Source of the DNA: Carettochelys insculpta
Lineage: Eukaryota; Chordata; Testudines; Carettochelyidae
Assembly: GCF_033958435.1 (NCBI RefSeq)
Contig: NC_134138.1
Location: 6,770,001 to 6,834,000 of the forward strand
Direction: 5' to 3'
DNA length: 64,000 nucleotides
The position numbers and the translations under genes were made by a program. Positions 10,713 to 23,500 of this stretch are shown piece by piece (position 1 is the stretch's first letter; the number at the start of each line of letters is the position of its first letter). Below the pieces are notes generated by a model. It was not told the origin of the DNA. It saw only the letters and a list, made by a program, of their open reading frames with translations, and ran no database searches.

Positions 10713-11339
10713 ATATCTAGTTGGTTTTTTCCCTCTTTTTCCTCAGTCACTGCAGAGGTACGTTTAAGTCCAATGTCTAGAGAGAGGTCACAAAAACTCC
10801 ACAAAGCAGATTGTGGGTCTCTATGATGTTCACACTGTCCTTGTGGTTCCAAAGACCCTGCCACACCTTCTCTGGGGGCTGCAGGTGAAGGGTATTGTGA
10901 GGAAGAAGGCACTTGGTCCGTACTCAAAGATCCAACTTTAAGAGCTTGGTTTGTATTCTTAAACTTACAGCGGGAGATTAAACTGGTGCCCCTACACAGA
11001 GTTCCTTGCAGAACTACGGGGAGCCCCGGCCACAGCTCAGGATTGGTTTATAAGTTTCCCCAGTTGAGATGCAGCTCCTGGGCTTTCTTGCACCTTCCTC
11101 TGAAGCAGCTGGGACTGGCCACTGTGAGACAGGATACAGAACTAGCCCTGGTGCGAGGCACTGTAATCCTACGAATAACCTAGACACGAAAGTGCACAGA
11201 CTCCAAGCAGCAGATTTCCTGATCAATGTGTCTGTGATGAAAGTTTGATTCTGTGTAGGGTGAATCTTAAGCAACTCTGTCCATGAGGCTCCACCCTAGA
11301 TGAGAATCCAGCTCGTCTCCCATAGCAGTGACGGCTCTT

Positions 11340-11840
11340 CCAGGACGTTAGTGTGTGTGTCACTATCCTCCCAAGATACATCCAGAATTCTCCTGAGCTG
11401 AACACGACCAGCGCTGAAGCCATTTTCATTCATCAACAACTTTGCTGGACTGGTCATGTGGTTTGGAGGTCTGATCAGTGCCCCACAAAACAGATTCTGT
11501 TTGCCGAATTGGAGGAAGGACAGAGGAGCGTTGGGGGGGCAGAAGAAGCGATATAAGGACATGCTGAAGGCGCACACGAAAAAGTGCAGCATTGGTGTTG
11601 ACGCGTGGGAGAACCTTGCCCAAGACTGTCCCCAGTGGTGATCTGTGAGGGGGTGGCACAATCTGAGAGGCCCTGTTGCAGTGCAGACAAGGAGAGGTGG
11701 AGAAGACGACCATCAAAAACTGTCCCGCGCCCCTCCACCAGCTACCAGCACCTGCCTCTTCTGTGATAGACCTGCGGCTCCAGAATCAGGCTGGGCAGCC
11801 ACCAACAAACTCAGAAATAAGAGGTTGACATGAAGGCGTC
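11340..11840 (+). mobile_element. 3' end of a non-LTR retrotransposon ORF
   Basis: The plus-strand frame carries GGQKKRYKDMLKAHTKKCSI, followed by a tryptophan-containing tail and a cysteine pair (CLFC). That is the typical C-terminal end of RTE/Jockey-like LINE polyproteins. The upstream WTGHVV segment is in another frame, so the element is broken. It may belong to the same family as the fragment at 4925-5475. Confidence 0.6.
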
Positions 11841-12428
11841 CTACTTGTTATCCAGTGACCGCCAAGAGATGGCTCCGGACAGCACACAGGACCTGGAGAG
11901 CCCTGGTCCCCTAGAAGCTAGGCGGTTGTGCGGCTGCACAATGCAGGAGAAATTCAAATGCGGCCCAGCTGATTAGCAGAGCACCAGCAATCTGGCCTGG
12001 AAGTGCCGTTTTCACACTGAAGTCCGTGGAGACAACGGAAGGAGATACGATGTCCGAAAACACATGGTAGAGACCAGGAAAGCACAGCACCAGAGGCCGG
12101 CTGTAAAGCCCAATACCCAAGACATGCTGTTCGTAGAGTAAAACTAGGCACAGTCCTGATGGTCCTCTGCTTCCGCCCATTTCAAACGTGATCCAAAAAA
12201 TTTCCCTCCCATCCGCCCAGGCCCTGTTTGGGGATGAATTTGGCCCTACGTGATTGAGTTGGGTTCCTCAGCACTCCCGCCCTGCACTGCAAAACCATCA
12301 TTCAAAAAAGTAGAGATGATTACAGAAAAACACCCAGACCCCAAGAGGGGTCAGGGCTGTGTGCATCCCCAGGCTCCTGGGCAAGGCACAGGGGTAGTTG
12401 GCTACTGGCTGGGAGAGTGCAGGCCAGC

Positions 12429-12488
12429 TCACTGGCTGGATTGGCGCATGTTAACGAGGAGAGCGTGCAGCTTCTCTGTCACAGCAAC
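12429..12488 (-). CDS. NAPRT: NAPRT exon 13 (terminal coding exon)
   Basis: Sixty nucleotides follow a TCTTCCCAG acceptor and encode [19 protein letters not shown] and a TGA stop. This aligns with the C-terminus of vertebrate NAPRT. No AATAAA was found close downstream, so the 3' UTR end is undetermined. Confidence 0.93.
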   Translation of the reverse strand, partial: VAVTEKLHALLVNMRQSSQ

Positions 12489-14462
12489 CTGGGAAGACAG
12501 GGGAGACAGGAGACAGGTCAGTGTGTCTGGTGTCCAATGCGGTCCCTGTTCTCTCATCGTCCCCACCCCGCAGGGGAGAGATGGAGCCTTGTGGGATTGG
12601 GATGCAGGACCCCCCACTCACGTGCCAGGGAGCCAAACGACAGGCAGGGGAGAACAGAAGGAAAAGACGGCGTGTAATCAGAATGTCTCGCTCTTCAGCA
12701 GCTCTCACCACTAGGCCTTAACACACTCTAGCCAGGAAGCATGTCACCCACCAGCTAATTGCAGCCACCTCTGCAGAGGGCCAGGGAAGCTGTTTAACAG
12801 CACACAGCAGCACTGTGCATGAGAAATCCTGTGCGAGCTGACTCTGCGAGGGGCGTTTGGGGAGACGGTCTGGAGAGTGCAGCCAGGCGTCCATGGTAAC
12901 TCTTGCAAAAAGGGCCAGGGAGTCTTCAATGATCACAGGTTGTCAGGACCTCTGAAGGTGTCACCCCCAGTGGCACACTGCCCCTCGTGCTGCCCAATGG
13001 CATTGAAGGGGATAGTGCAATAGTCCTCCCTGCAGCAGAGCACCCTCTAGTGCTGCATTACAACCGTACTCACCCTGGCCTGGCTCCCCTTGAAGCCCAG
13101 CCCTTCCAAGCACTGCATGGGTATCAGAAGAAAAAGCTGCCCCTGGAGCCCCCAGTGCTCAAAGGCGTGATCCCAAGGTGAGATGGAGGGGCTCAGATCT
13201 AAGAAGCCGTTCCCACCAGAAGGGGCGCATGTCCAGCAAGTTGGCTTACGTACCTGGTACGGCTCTGGCTCCTGGAGCCTCAGGTGTGCAGGGCTGAACA
13301 GGCGCAAAGAGGCTTGTGCATGGCTCTTGATTTCGTGCACGCTGGGAAGAGCCTGGCAAACCTGCTTGAGAGTGGAGAGGACAGAAGGACACGTAAAAAA
13401 CAGAGCTGGGCCAGAGCAGAGCAGGGGGCGAGATCCAAGGCAGGCTGAGCCTGCGGCAGTTCACGGGGGGGGGTGGGGGGAGGAGTGTCTTCCTCTCCCC
13501 CCCACATCTCCGCTTTAATGTGACAACATTGTGGTGGCAGACACAGAGGCAGGAAGTGAGAGGTGCCTTGCACACACTCCTCCTCAAAGTCCCTCCCTCA
13601 AGAAGGGATTAGCCCCATTTAGAAGGGGAAACTGAGGCACAGAGACGGCAGGGACTTGTGTAAGGTCACCCAGCAAGCCAGAGGCAGCGTAGAAGACAGA
13701 ACCCAGGACTAACCGGCAACATCGATGCTGCGGGAACCAGCCCCCCGCAGGCCGTGATGTATCCCACCGAGACGTTTCTGCTCATCTGCTTCCTCCCCAT
13801 GAAGGAGGGCCAGACGGCTGCCTTCCCCAGACAGGCTCTGCTTCCAAACCAGAGCAAGGGATCTACTGCAAAACCGCCGCCGCCCCTCCCACTGCCTTGC
13901 CCCAGGAGGGACCGTTCAGCTCAGTTTGTCTGCTACATGCTGCACAGCCAGGAGCCCAGACTGACTCCCCCACGCTATCCCTTTGGTCCGGGGCTCCCGG
14001 AGACCTAGCCAGATGTTTACTGTCCATGGGAGCCCTCTAGACAGCTTCCTGTCCAGAAGCAGCCACTTCTGGGGAGGAACATGGTGGCTGTCCGGCTGCA
14101 CAAAGCAACGCTGTCCAACAGTGTCAGACAGGAAGGGATCAGTACACTCTGGAGAGGTGCGGGGCCGCTGGAGGGTCCAGGTGACAACAATATGCACACC
14201 CATGCTGGACACTCAGGTTCAATCCCTTGACTCCTGTGCCAAGAGGACAGGACCTTGGTTTTGTCCCTCCTAGGGCAGATCGTCCCCTAGTACCTTGCTG
14301 GGGCAGTTCTGATGTCAAGGGAGCAGCACCACCGATCCTGCACTGTTCTAATACCTCCCTAGAGGCACCGGCCCGGCACCAGCGTTAATGAGATCTCAGC
14401 TGGAACAGTCATGGCTGCAGGGCAGCCACAGCAGAGCCTAGGGACAAGCTTGCCCAGTGCTC

Positions 14463-14504
<42 letters not shown>

Positions 14505-17500
14505 TGGCTTGGGAGGAGGGAAGGAATCTGGCCTTTTCTGACCTGTCCATCTTTAAAGTAAGGGCGGTGCAGGATCTCCACCGCAGTGGGAGTCACCCTC
14601 CTGGCCTCTCCACTCCTCCCCAGCATGCAGACAGCCACCTCCTGCCCCGCTGTGGGAGGGGGCTCAGCCTCCAGCGCCATGAGATCCATAAAGGCCAGAC
14701 CTGCTGGAAGTTGGAGGCCGATGTTAGCTGCCTGGCTTAGGGGGTGTGTGTGCACTGGGGCTTAGGGAAATGCTGCCCCACAGCGGGAACCAGCTGCCGA
14801 GCTGCCCCCAGCCACAGGCCTGGAACACGGTGCGCATTTAGAAGCTGAATGAACAGCAAGGGCAGGGGGTTCTCAGCCCAGGGGTTGGCAGGCAGGGAGA
14901 TAGCAGGGACTGCCCTGCAGCCGCCTGGGCTGTTGAGTAGCCCGACCTCCTAGCACTGCAGAACTCCCTCCGGGAGCAGGAGCCCGGCACAAAGTGGTTT
15001 GGTCAGATCTGGGCTGAGAGGGAAACACAGGGGCCATTCTGCTCTGCTCCATGGCCCTGCCTCGGGCTGAGCGCACAGAGCTCAGGGACTCAGCGGAGGG
15101 ACCTCGCCTCCAGGGGAGGGGTCAGCCTCTGTGGTCCAGTCGCTCCTGAGGGATGGGGAGCTTCAGACACCCATTCGGTAGCGGCCAATTCAGTTCCACG
15201 TCAGAGATGTCACATGGCAGCGGGCGTCATTACTGAGCTGAGCCAGACTCGAACTGGGGACTCCAACCCCAACCCTAAATTCCAAGCCAGGATGCAGACG
15301 TGTGAACTGTGCATGTTTAAGACACGGCGCCTCACGTCTCTGAGAGGCCAGTGCTGCATGGCCCGGACTGTACCGCCAGGCCCATGCTCTCAGGGTGCTG
15401 GACAAGCACTAGGTCACGGTCTCACCAGCAGCGTCACACAGCCTGTACACCACCTTGCTCCCTGGGATGGTCATCTTCTCTGTGTCCTCGGTCAGCTTCT
15501 GCGTGGGGTGGCCATTCACTGTCACCAGCTACGGGAGGAAGGAGGGAAGATGAAGGGCACCTGAGCCGCTGGCACCTGGGAAATGCTGGTTCTACAGGGA
15601 GCAGGGTAGTAACGAGAGGGCCTGCCCATTAGGGATGGGGTAAGGCTAAAGGCCTAGAACAACCGTCAATGCTTTGTTAACGTACAGCAAAGCAAAAGGC
15701 CTCAAACCTGAACAACAGCGGGTTAAAGCAAAAACCGTGAGCTAGGTAGATTCCGCTCACGGGAATGCAGCAAGAGACAGAGCTGGTAAGTCACAGGGCC
15801 TAAATGCACCGAAACACCTAAAAGCTCCCAGCGCCAGGCTCTCAGTGATACACAAACACATCCTGCTTGGTCCCATGCGCTCCCCGTCCCCTCCCCACAG
15901 GTAACACCTCAGCACCAGGTACATTCTGCCCCAAGTTCAGGACCAGGTCGCAGTGCCAGCATGGAGAGTGCTGTTTTGATGGTACCACCACTATCCCCTA
16001 GTTAACGGGGAGATCTAGTTATACTGGGGGGGTGTGGATGTATTACAGTTAGGGGCTTGTACCTGGATACGTAATATCCACATAACGTGTTTATACCTGC
16101 GTATAAAAGTGTGTGTAACGGGGCAGTGTCAAGCGACCTAGGGGATGACGGAGCCCCCTTGCTGGCGTCTGAGCTGCATCCATTGTCATGGCATATGCAT
16201 GTACCACTGTAAACTGGTGAGTCATACTGGGCACCCATGAGGGTAGTGGCGCCCATGTTCTACTGGCAATAAATCTGGTTCCTGTTCCTTCGTACCTCGC
16301 TTGGTTTGTGGGGGCCCTCCGAGGTCTGCAGTGTCGGCTAACTGCAGAGTCTACACTGCTGTCCAAAGAGAGAGCACACACACACGGCCCAGGTGATTAG
16401 CATCAGATGGAGCAGACTGGACATCTGAGCACCATTCTGGTAAAGACAGCCGACTACAAGCAGCAGCTCAAACCAGTGCCCAGGGATCATCCCGAGACTC
16501 CGGTAAATAGCAGCACCCGTGCCTAGGATCCTTTTCCCCTCTGTGGTCAGGGCTCTGGTCTAACAAAAACTCTGTGTCGTGAGTTCTATCTGGCCTCAGC
16601 CCACTGCAGAAAACCTGCTGGGTCTTACGGAACCAGCTAACCACTTAGCTTTTGGGAAGCGGTTCACATAAACGTACACATGTATCAGGCACAGAGTCCA
16701 GGCCCCAAACTGAGGGGTTGTTAAAAACAACAACGCTACAAAATCTACTTAAAATGTTCTTGCTGAGTTCTTGTCTGAAAACGGAACCCATTTGGTTTGG
16801 GTTTCAGGCTTCCCCTGCAGCAGCCTCTGCCACAGGACTCTGTGGCCTTCGGGGCTTGTGTAGGCTGCCCCCAGCCATGAAACTGACTGATCAGTTCCAC
16901 GACCCCTCTCCAGCACCAGACGCAAATGGGGTAAGAGGCAAAATGTGAATGAAAATTTGAAAAGGCTTCAGCCAGGCCCGCGACAGGGCCCAGCCTTCCA
17001 AAGGGCCCAGAGCTCCAGCCACTGCTGCAGCTACTTTGGGAGCAGGCCCCTTTGGCAACACAGCGCTGCCCCTTCACGTGGCTGTGCGTACATCAGGGAT
17101 CCAGCGCTGTGATCTGGGTTGCACAAAGGACGGACTGCCCTAGGCTCCACCCTCTGCACCCTTGTCCCTGCCTCTTCCAGGGAGTGCAGAGCTGGGCTCC
17201 CCTCCCGTCGACCACACCAGTTTCAGCCTCCGTAACCCAAGGTGTTCATGACACAAGAGGGATGTGTGTCTGCGCAAACACACACGCCTGACTCTGTTCT
17301 CAACTGACCTGCATGTAACTCCCCCCCCGACTTGGGTATAAACTGGCTCTGAATGATAGAGACTGGAAGCGGAAAGAACATTTCTGCAGGTTGAAACCTC
17401 TCTAATCTGGAACTCCCTCGTCTGGTGCATCCGTAATCCGGAATGGCACTTTTCGTGGGTGTAGCCAAGTTTCCTGTGGTCCCATAACATTTATTTCCAG

Positions 17501-20500
17501 CCATCAGTCCTGGCTCTCAGTGTTCTGTGCTGTTATTTAGCTGGAATTTGCCACTAAATGTTTAAGAGCCCAGTAAGCAGCAAAACTGACCGTATCGACC
17601 TCCGGTGGTCCTGCAAATTCTCTCGTCCGGCAGCAGTTGGGTTTGGAGGGTGCCAGATTAGAGACGTTCAACCCACAGTCATCAGAGGAATGAGGCTTTA
17701 TAGCTTCCCAATAGGAGCTGTGGGGCCAAGAACCTCACTGGTTTTAAGATGGAGAGGGAGATATTTATGGCCGGGATTACCCAGGGGGAGAAGTTGCCCG
17801 CGAGATCGGCGGCAGGACTCAGTGATCAGGACGGCCCTTTCAGGTCCACTTACCACTCCTCCAGATTCATACCCATGTCAATGAGGTGTGAACCGAACCC
17901 ATGATTTCAACCTGGCAGGGTCTCCTTAGTCACGTCAGGTACCCACCAAAACAATTCCAGCGCGTCGCAGGCCTGTGCCCTGCTGTGGAGCTTTCATCCC
18001 AACATCTCAAAGCCTTTACAGCAGTGGATGCTACCCACACTTGGCATACAGCGAGTCAGAGGCAGACAGAGGACGAGAACCCAGCTGGGACACCCAGTTG
18101 TGACCCCAACCCTTCTCTAACCTCTCGGCCACACAGCCTCCTTCCATCCCATATGACTGACAGCGGAAGAGTATTGGAGAATGCCCCGAGTCACACAGTA
18201 AGCCCAGACCAGCGCTGCAGCAGTAAAGGCCAATATAGAATTGCAGCCAGTTTCACCAGGAAGCCACAGTGTCAGTTGCCCTGTAGTTAGTGGGCACCCC
18301 AGGAACTCGGAGCTGACCTGAAGGAGGGCTTGTGACTATCCCAGCGAGGTTACCTTGTACACACAGCCCAGCGAGGGCTGCAGAGTGCATGTCACCAGGT
18401 TGGTCCCGACTCCGATCACGTCAATTTCATGCCCCTAGACGATGAGGCAGAAGACAAGGAGTCGGCATAACCCTTTGTTACTTGCTGGCTGCATCGCAGC
18501 AGTGCCCAGCAGCCTCAGCCCAGGTCCCTGCTGCGCTTGGTGCTGTACTAACTGGTGCTGAAGAGACGACACCCTCTGCTCCTTACAGCAGCTTCCCTGC
18601 AAGGATCTTCAGCCCTTTGTGGACAGCAGCCAAGTGCTACAACACCCCTGGGGAGTGGGGCTTTCCCTCAAAGTCATGCAACTACCTAGCAAGCCCCGGG
18701 CAGGCCTCAGGGCAGCTGCACAGAGAGATACCTCTGCCCATCTGCCCCAGCATGGTGCTGGCACAGCTGTGCCATGCTGGGGCTGGGGGGGACACCTCAT
18801 TCCTGGCCATGGCTGCCCCATGTTGGGGCTGGCACGGAGGGGCCTCTCCTCTCCCCCTCTGGCTGTGGCAGCTCCATGCTGGGGCTGGGGTGCCTGTGTC
18901 CCAGCCAGTTTCCAAGCTGGAGCTCCCCCAGAGCTGCCACAGCTGCGAGGAGAGGCCCCCACCACCAAGCCTTGCCTGGAGCTGCAGCAGCCATGAAGAG
19001 GTACCTCTCACTCGGCTCCCAGCTGCTGCAGTGTGGGCTGGGGTTGTCCTCTCTCCCCAGGGCAGCCTGCACCCCGAGACCCTCATTCCCAGCCCCACCC
19101 CAAGGCCTGCACCTCACTCATCTGCCCCTACCCTACCTCTCCCACCCCCAGCCCCTTGGCACCACCGCTGTCACACACTGTTTGTAAGCGTCTCACCTCC
19201 ATATTGGTACACATAACAAAAGTCATTTGCACATGGATGTAACACATTGGCAGAAACACTAGTTGTTAGCTGCCTTTTCTAGATGGGGTACACTGAGGCA
19301 GGAAAGGGAAATGCTGAAGGCCTCACAGTGAGTCAGTGGCAGAGCTGGGAATTGAACACAGCACCCACTGCCCCTGCCCTGATCTAACCACTGGACAATT
19401 CTTTCTGCCTTGTGCTGGATGAAGTGCCTCCCCCAGCTGGCTGGTCTGGAGCTGGGCGCGGCTCCCGTAGGTAGCACCCCGCTCAGGAAGACCCTTTGAG
19501 AGCTGACCAGGACTCCCATCAGCTTGCTGGCCAGGTACTGGGCCAGCCACCACCGCCGCCCTCTCTTCTGTGATCACAGGTATCTGGCTGCTCCCCCATC
19601 TTCAGAAATATGATTGTGGAACTGGAATTTGGAACATGGTGTTTCGGGCCCAGAAGGCTCCTCACTGGGGTCCCAGAAGGGTTTCCCATTTGGTAGCAGA
19701 GCCTTGGCCCACTAGCCCAGTATCCTGGTAACCCTCGACAGTGGCAAAGCCTGAAGCTCTAAAGGACGGCAGCCTCCCAGCCCAGAGCCACTGCTGGCTG
19801 GCTAAAACGGTCCTGTGATCTGCTGATGCACTGACGCATGAGGCCTGAGCGACTCTCTCTTGCCATGCATAGCTACAAGTTCTTCCCCGAAGATGGCAGC
19901 ACACAGCTTACAGGGTTATCACCCTGTAGCCACCTGTCCCCCTGGCCTGCAAGGAATCCTTCCGTTTCCCCAGCTTAAAGGCCGCAGATTCACTCCCTTT
20001 GCTCCTTGTGCTCGTTTACACACAACGTTCTTCCCAAAGAGCTAATCCTGATTCACACCACCCGGGGATGCTTATGCCAAATCAATGTTTCAAGTGGATT
20101 AAATTAACTCAGAAGAAACACAGCTACAGGTGGAGTTAATCAGGAAGAGTCACTCCACTTAAATAGCATAAGCTTTCGTAGGCAAAGACCGGCTTCGTCA
20201 GATGCACACATCTGACGAAGCTGGTCTTTGCACGCATCTGACGAAGCTGGTCTTTGCACGCATCTGACGAAGCCGGTCTTTGCCCACGAAAGCTTATGCT
20301 CCAAAATATCTGTTGGTCTATAAGGTGCCACAGGACTTCTCGTTTTTGAAGGACACAGACTAACCCAGCTACCTCTCTGATATTTGTCCACTTAAATAGA
20401 CGCACTGCCTTCATCCAGATGAATTTTCGTGCACAGACAACCTCTTAGTTTCACAAAACACGCTGCAGCTCAAAACCCGCCCTGGAGAAGCAGGTTCGTA

Positions 20501-23500
20501 CCAGGGCCACTTCTCAAGCAGGGAAAGGGAGCGGCAGAGAGGTTAAAGGATGTGACCAAAGCAGCACTGTACATTATGTGCCGCCACTTTCGACCGACCC
20601 GTGATAGCCTGTTGAGAACCCAGGCACCCGCCGGGGTAACGTGAATGGTGCCACCGAGCCCTGGACCCCTCCTGCTACAGGTGAAAACCTGAGCGCCTCT
20701 CACCTCCTGTATTATCTCCTGCAGGCTCCTTTCACTGATGTCGTTGCTCGCCACAATGGGGATGGTCTCAAACCAGGGAACCTGGAAGCTGCACACAATT
20801 GAAGTGAGTCGTCATAAATGGCTGCAGGTTTCCTACACGGGACAGGTGCCCCAGCAGGTTACTCGAAGCTTTGCTAGATCTGAACCCCGGAGGGCAGGCG
20901 AAACTCTGGCGCTCCTGTTGCAGGATCTGTGGTGAGGGCGGAGCCGAGGGATTCGGGGTGCGGGAGGGGGCTGGTGTGGGGTGCACGAGGGAGCTAGAAC
21001 GGCGGAAGGGGATCAGGCGCGGCTCTGGGTTGAGGTGCAGGGTCTGGGAGGGAGTTCGGGTGGGGGCCCAGGGGCAGCTCCCATTTGATGGAGGTGAGGA
21101 ACAGGTGGCTCTACGTGGCCGATGCTGCCCTGTGCTTACCTGCAGGCCCCGCCCCCCGCTGCTCCCATTGGCCGTGACTCTGGGACTGGCTTTCCTCCGG
21201 CCGCAGCAGAGAGCTGCCATGGTCCGGGGAGAGCAGGCCGTGGCAGCCCCGGGGGCAGGTCTTATTAGGCAGGGGCGTGGCCACACAGCTTAGAGGGAAC
21301 CCTGCCGGGAGCCAGCTCTTGTCAATCCACCCCCGCAGACAGACAGACAGACAGACAGACAAAGGGAAGTGGGAGGGGCTCGATATCTGGGCGAAGGGCG
21401 GAGGTAGCCACTCGGCACAGAGACACACTCCCTCCGGCTGGGTAAGCGCCGACTGCTGGTCCGACCCCGACCCACCGGGAACCAAGAGGGGCCATTGTCC
21501 AGTGTCGGTACCTGCCCCACGCAAAGGACCGTCTCAGGGAGCTCCCAGCGCAGGGCAATACGGGCTCAGCCGCCTGGCACTCACGCGGCACCGCAGGTCC
21601 GGAGCACCCAGCGAATCTCCCTCGACTGCTTCCCGAGATCGCCGCTGTCCACGCAGACCCCTCCTGCCCGGTATCCCAGCTGGTGCAACGCCAGCGCCAC
21701 GGCGCAGAAGTTTGGGAGGCCGCTGCTGCCAACAGCAAAGAGAAGAGTGGGCCTGGCTGGCCAAAGGGCCTGGGAACCCACCCTCTGTGATGCAGGCCAG
21801 GAGGGATGGGCCAAGCGGGCTGGGTTTGGGGGCATGCGAGGCTCCATGCCCTGCTAGGACAAAGAGCACAGGAGGGAGGGACTCCCATGGTGCTCAGCAG
21901 CTGTTCTGTCCCCAGCCCAGGGGATGGATGACCACACTCAAGTGCGGGAGCGTCGGAACACAGGGGCTGGGTCCCAGCCGGCGTCTCTGGGAGACGCCGA
22001 GGAGCTCTAAGGAATCGTCTCAGAGATCCTGCGTTCCACCAGCTGCCCCGGCTCTGCTACCTCTGCCGGATTCTTCACTGCACTGCCCCTGGCCTCTCTG
22101 CTCCCGACCTGACCCTGATGGCCATCTCCACCCTCTCCAGCGCTCCCACCAGCCACCGGGGAGCCCAGGTGTCACCGTACTCAAGGCGTGTGCCGGGAAA
22201 AGGCCTCCGCCGGCCCAGGTGCCTCACCCCATGACACTGTAAGTGTCCAGCAGTCCCTGGAAGCTGTGGGGGAAGGCGATGGCGTAGGACGCAAAGGCAG
22301 CCAGCTCCCCATGGTTCACCCCATCGCAGGGCACCTGCAGCAACTGACACACCCTTCCCAGCCACAATTCCGCCAGGGGCAGAAACTCCACCGGCTCCTC
22401 GCTGTCCAGGGGCTTCAGGGTCTGCAAAGGAAACAGCCCCTCCACAGGACCAATCACATCGTCTGCCATGGCCACAGCCTGTCTCTCCCTTGTGGTAGGG
22501 CCCCTAAGAACATCTTTCGATTCCTCAACCCTCTGCCAGCTCCAAAGCAGCCACTCAGTGGAGATAAACCTTGCACACCAGCAAGGATGACGCACAAAGG
22601 TCATTTGGCCACATCAAGGGCACCAAACCGAGAGCACTGGGGCTGCCTCCAGGCCCCTCTGGGCCGTTCGTGATCAAGCGAGGAGGACTGTGACCACCCT
22701 TAGCTTTCAAATCCATAGGTAGGACCCTGGGGAGACTACAAATCCCAGCATGCAATGCTCCAAGGAGGCAGCCAAACGGCTCGGTTAATGGACCCATCAT
22801 CTCAGCTCCATAGCAGGTGGCAGCGGAGCACCTAAGAACGAACGTGGGCTGGGAAACTGCAGGCAGTGGGCTGGAGCCGAGTGGGGGAGCTGGAGCCGAA
22901 CAGAATTCTAAGGGAAGGGGTGAGAGTCCCACGACAGAGCACGTGGGTCTCTCCTTGGGGTTCACCTCTGCCCCTGTCTACACTGTCTGCCCCTTCTCAT
23001 CACCAGGCCAGGTTCCTAAATCCATCCACGAACCCGGGGCTGCACCTCCTCCAGCGACGTGAAGGACATGATGTAGGAATGGGCCACGGTCCCACACACC
23101 GGAATCCCATACAGCTGCCCTGCCAGGACGTTGCTGGTGCAATCGAAGCCTGCAATGGAGAGACAGGGTCCCATGAGTGAGGGGAGCGCAGACTACCAGG
23201 GAACCAAGGGGGCAGGGAATGCCCTGCTGTGAGGAGCTGGGACATCAGCCTGGCTGCTGGCCAAAGCTCACCCCCTATGTAGGAGTACTTGGATGCAGAA
23301 AGGCCCCCATCTGGGCCCTGGGCACGCCGCAGGCCAAATTCCACCAGCTTCTTGTCTGGGCCAGCCAGCATCCGGAACCGGGCAGCGTTAGTGGCCACAA
23401 GGCTGGAAACGGAAAACCCCAAATGTTCCCTGAGCGCAGACCAGGGTTCCCTCTAGATTCTTCCATTCCCAGGTGGAATAAATTTTTCATTGCATGCACC

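Noticed and set aside
18482..19216. 244-codon open frame in NAPRT intron 8
   Set aside because: It has skewed composition, repeated CCATGCTGGGGCTGG segments, no domain, and open frames in several phases. It is most likely non-coding.
20160..20300. CRISPR-like direct repeats
   Set aside because: The three repeats have no spacers between them and lie in a eukaryotic dispersed repeat. No cas genes are possible in this context.
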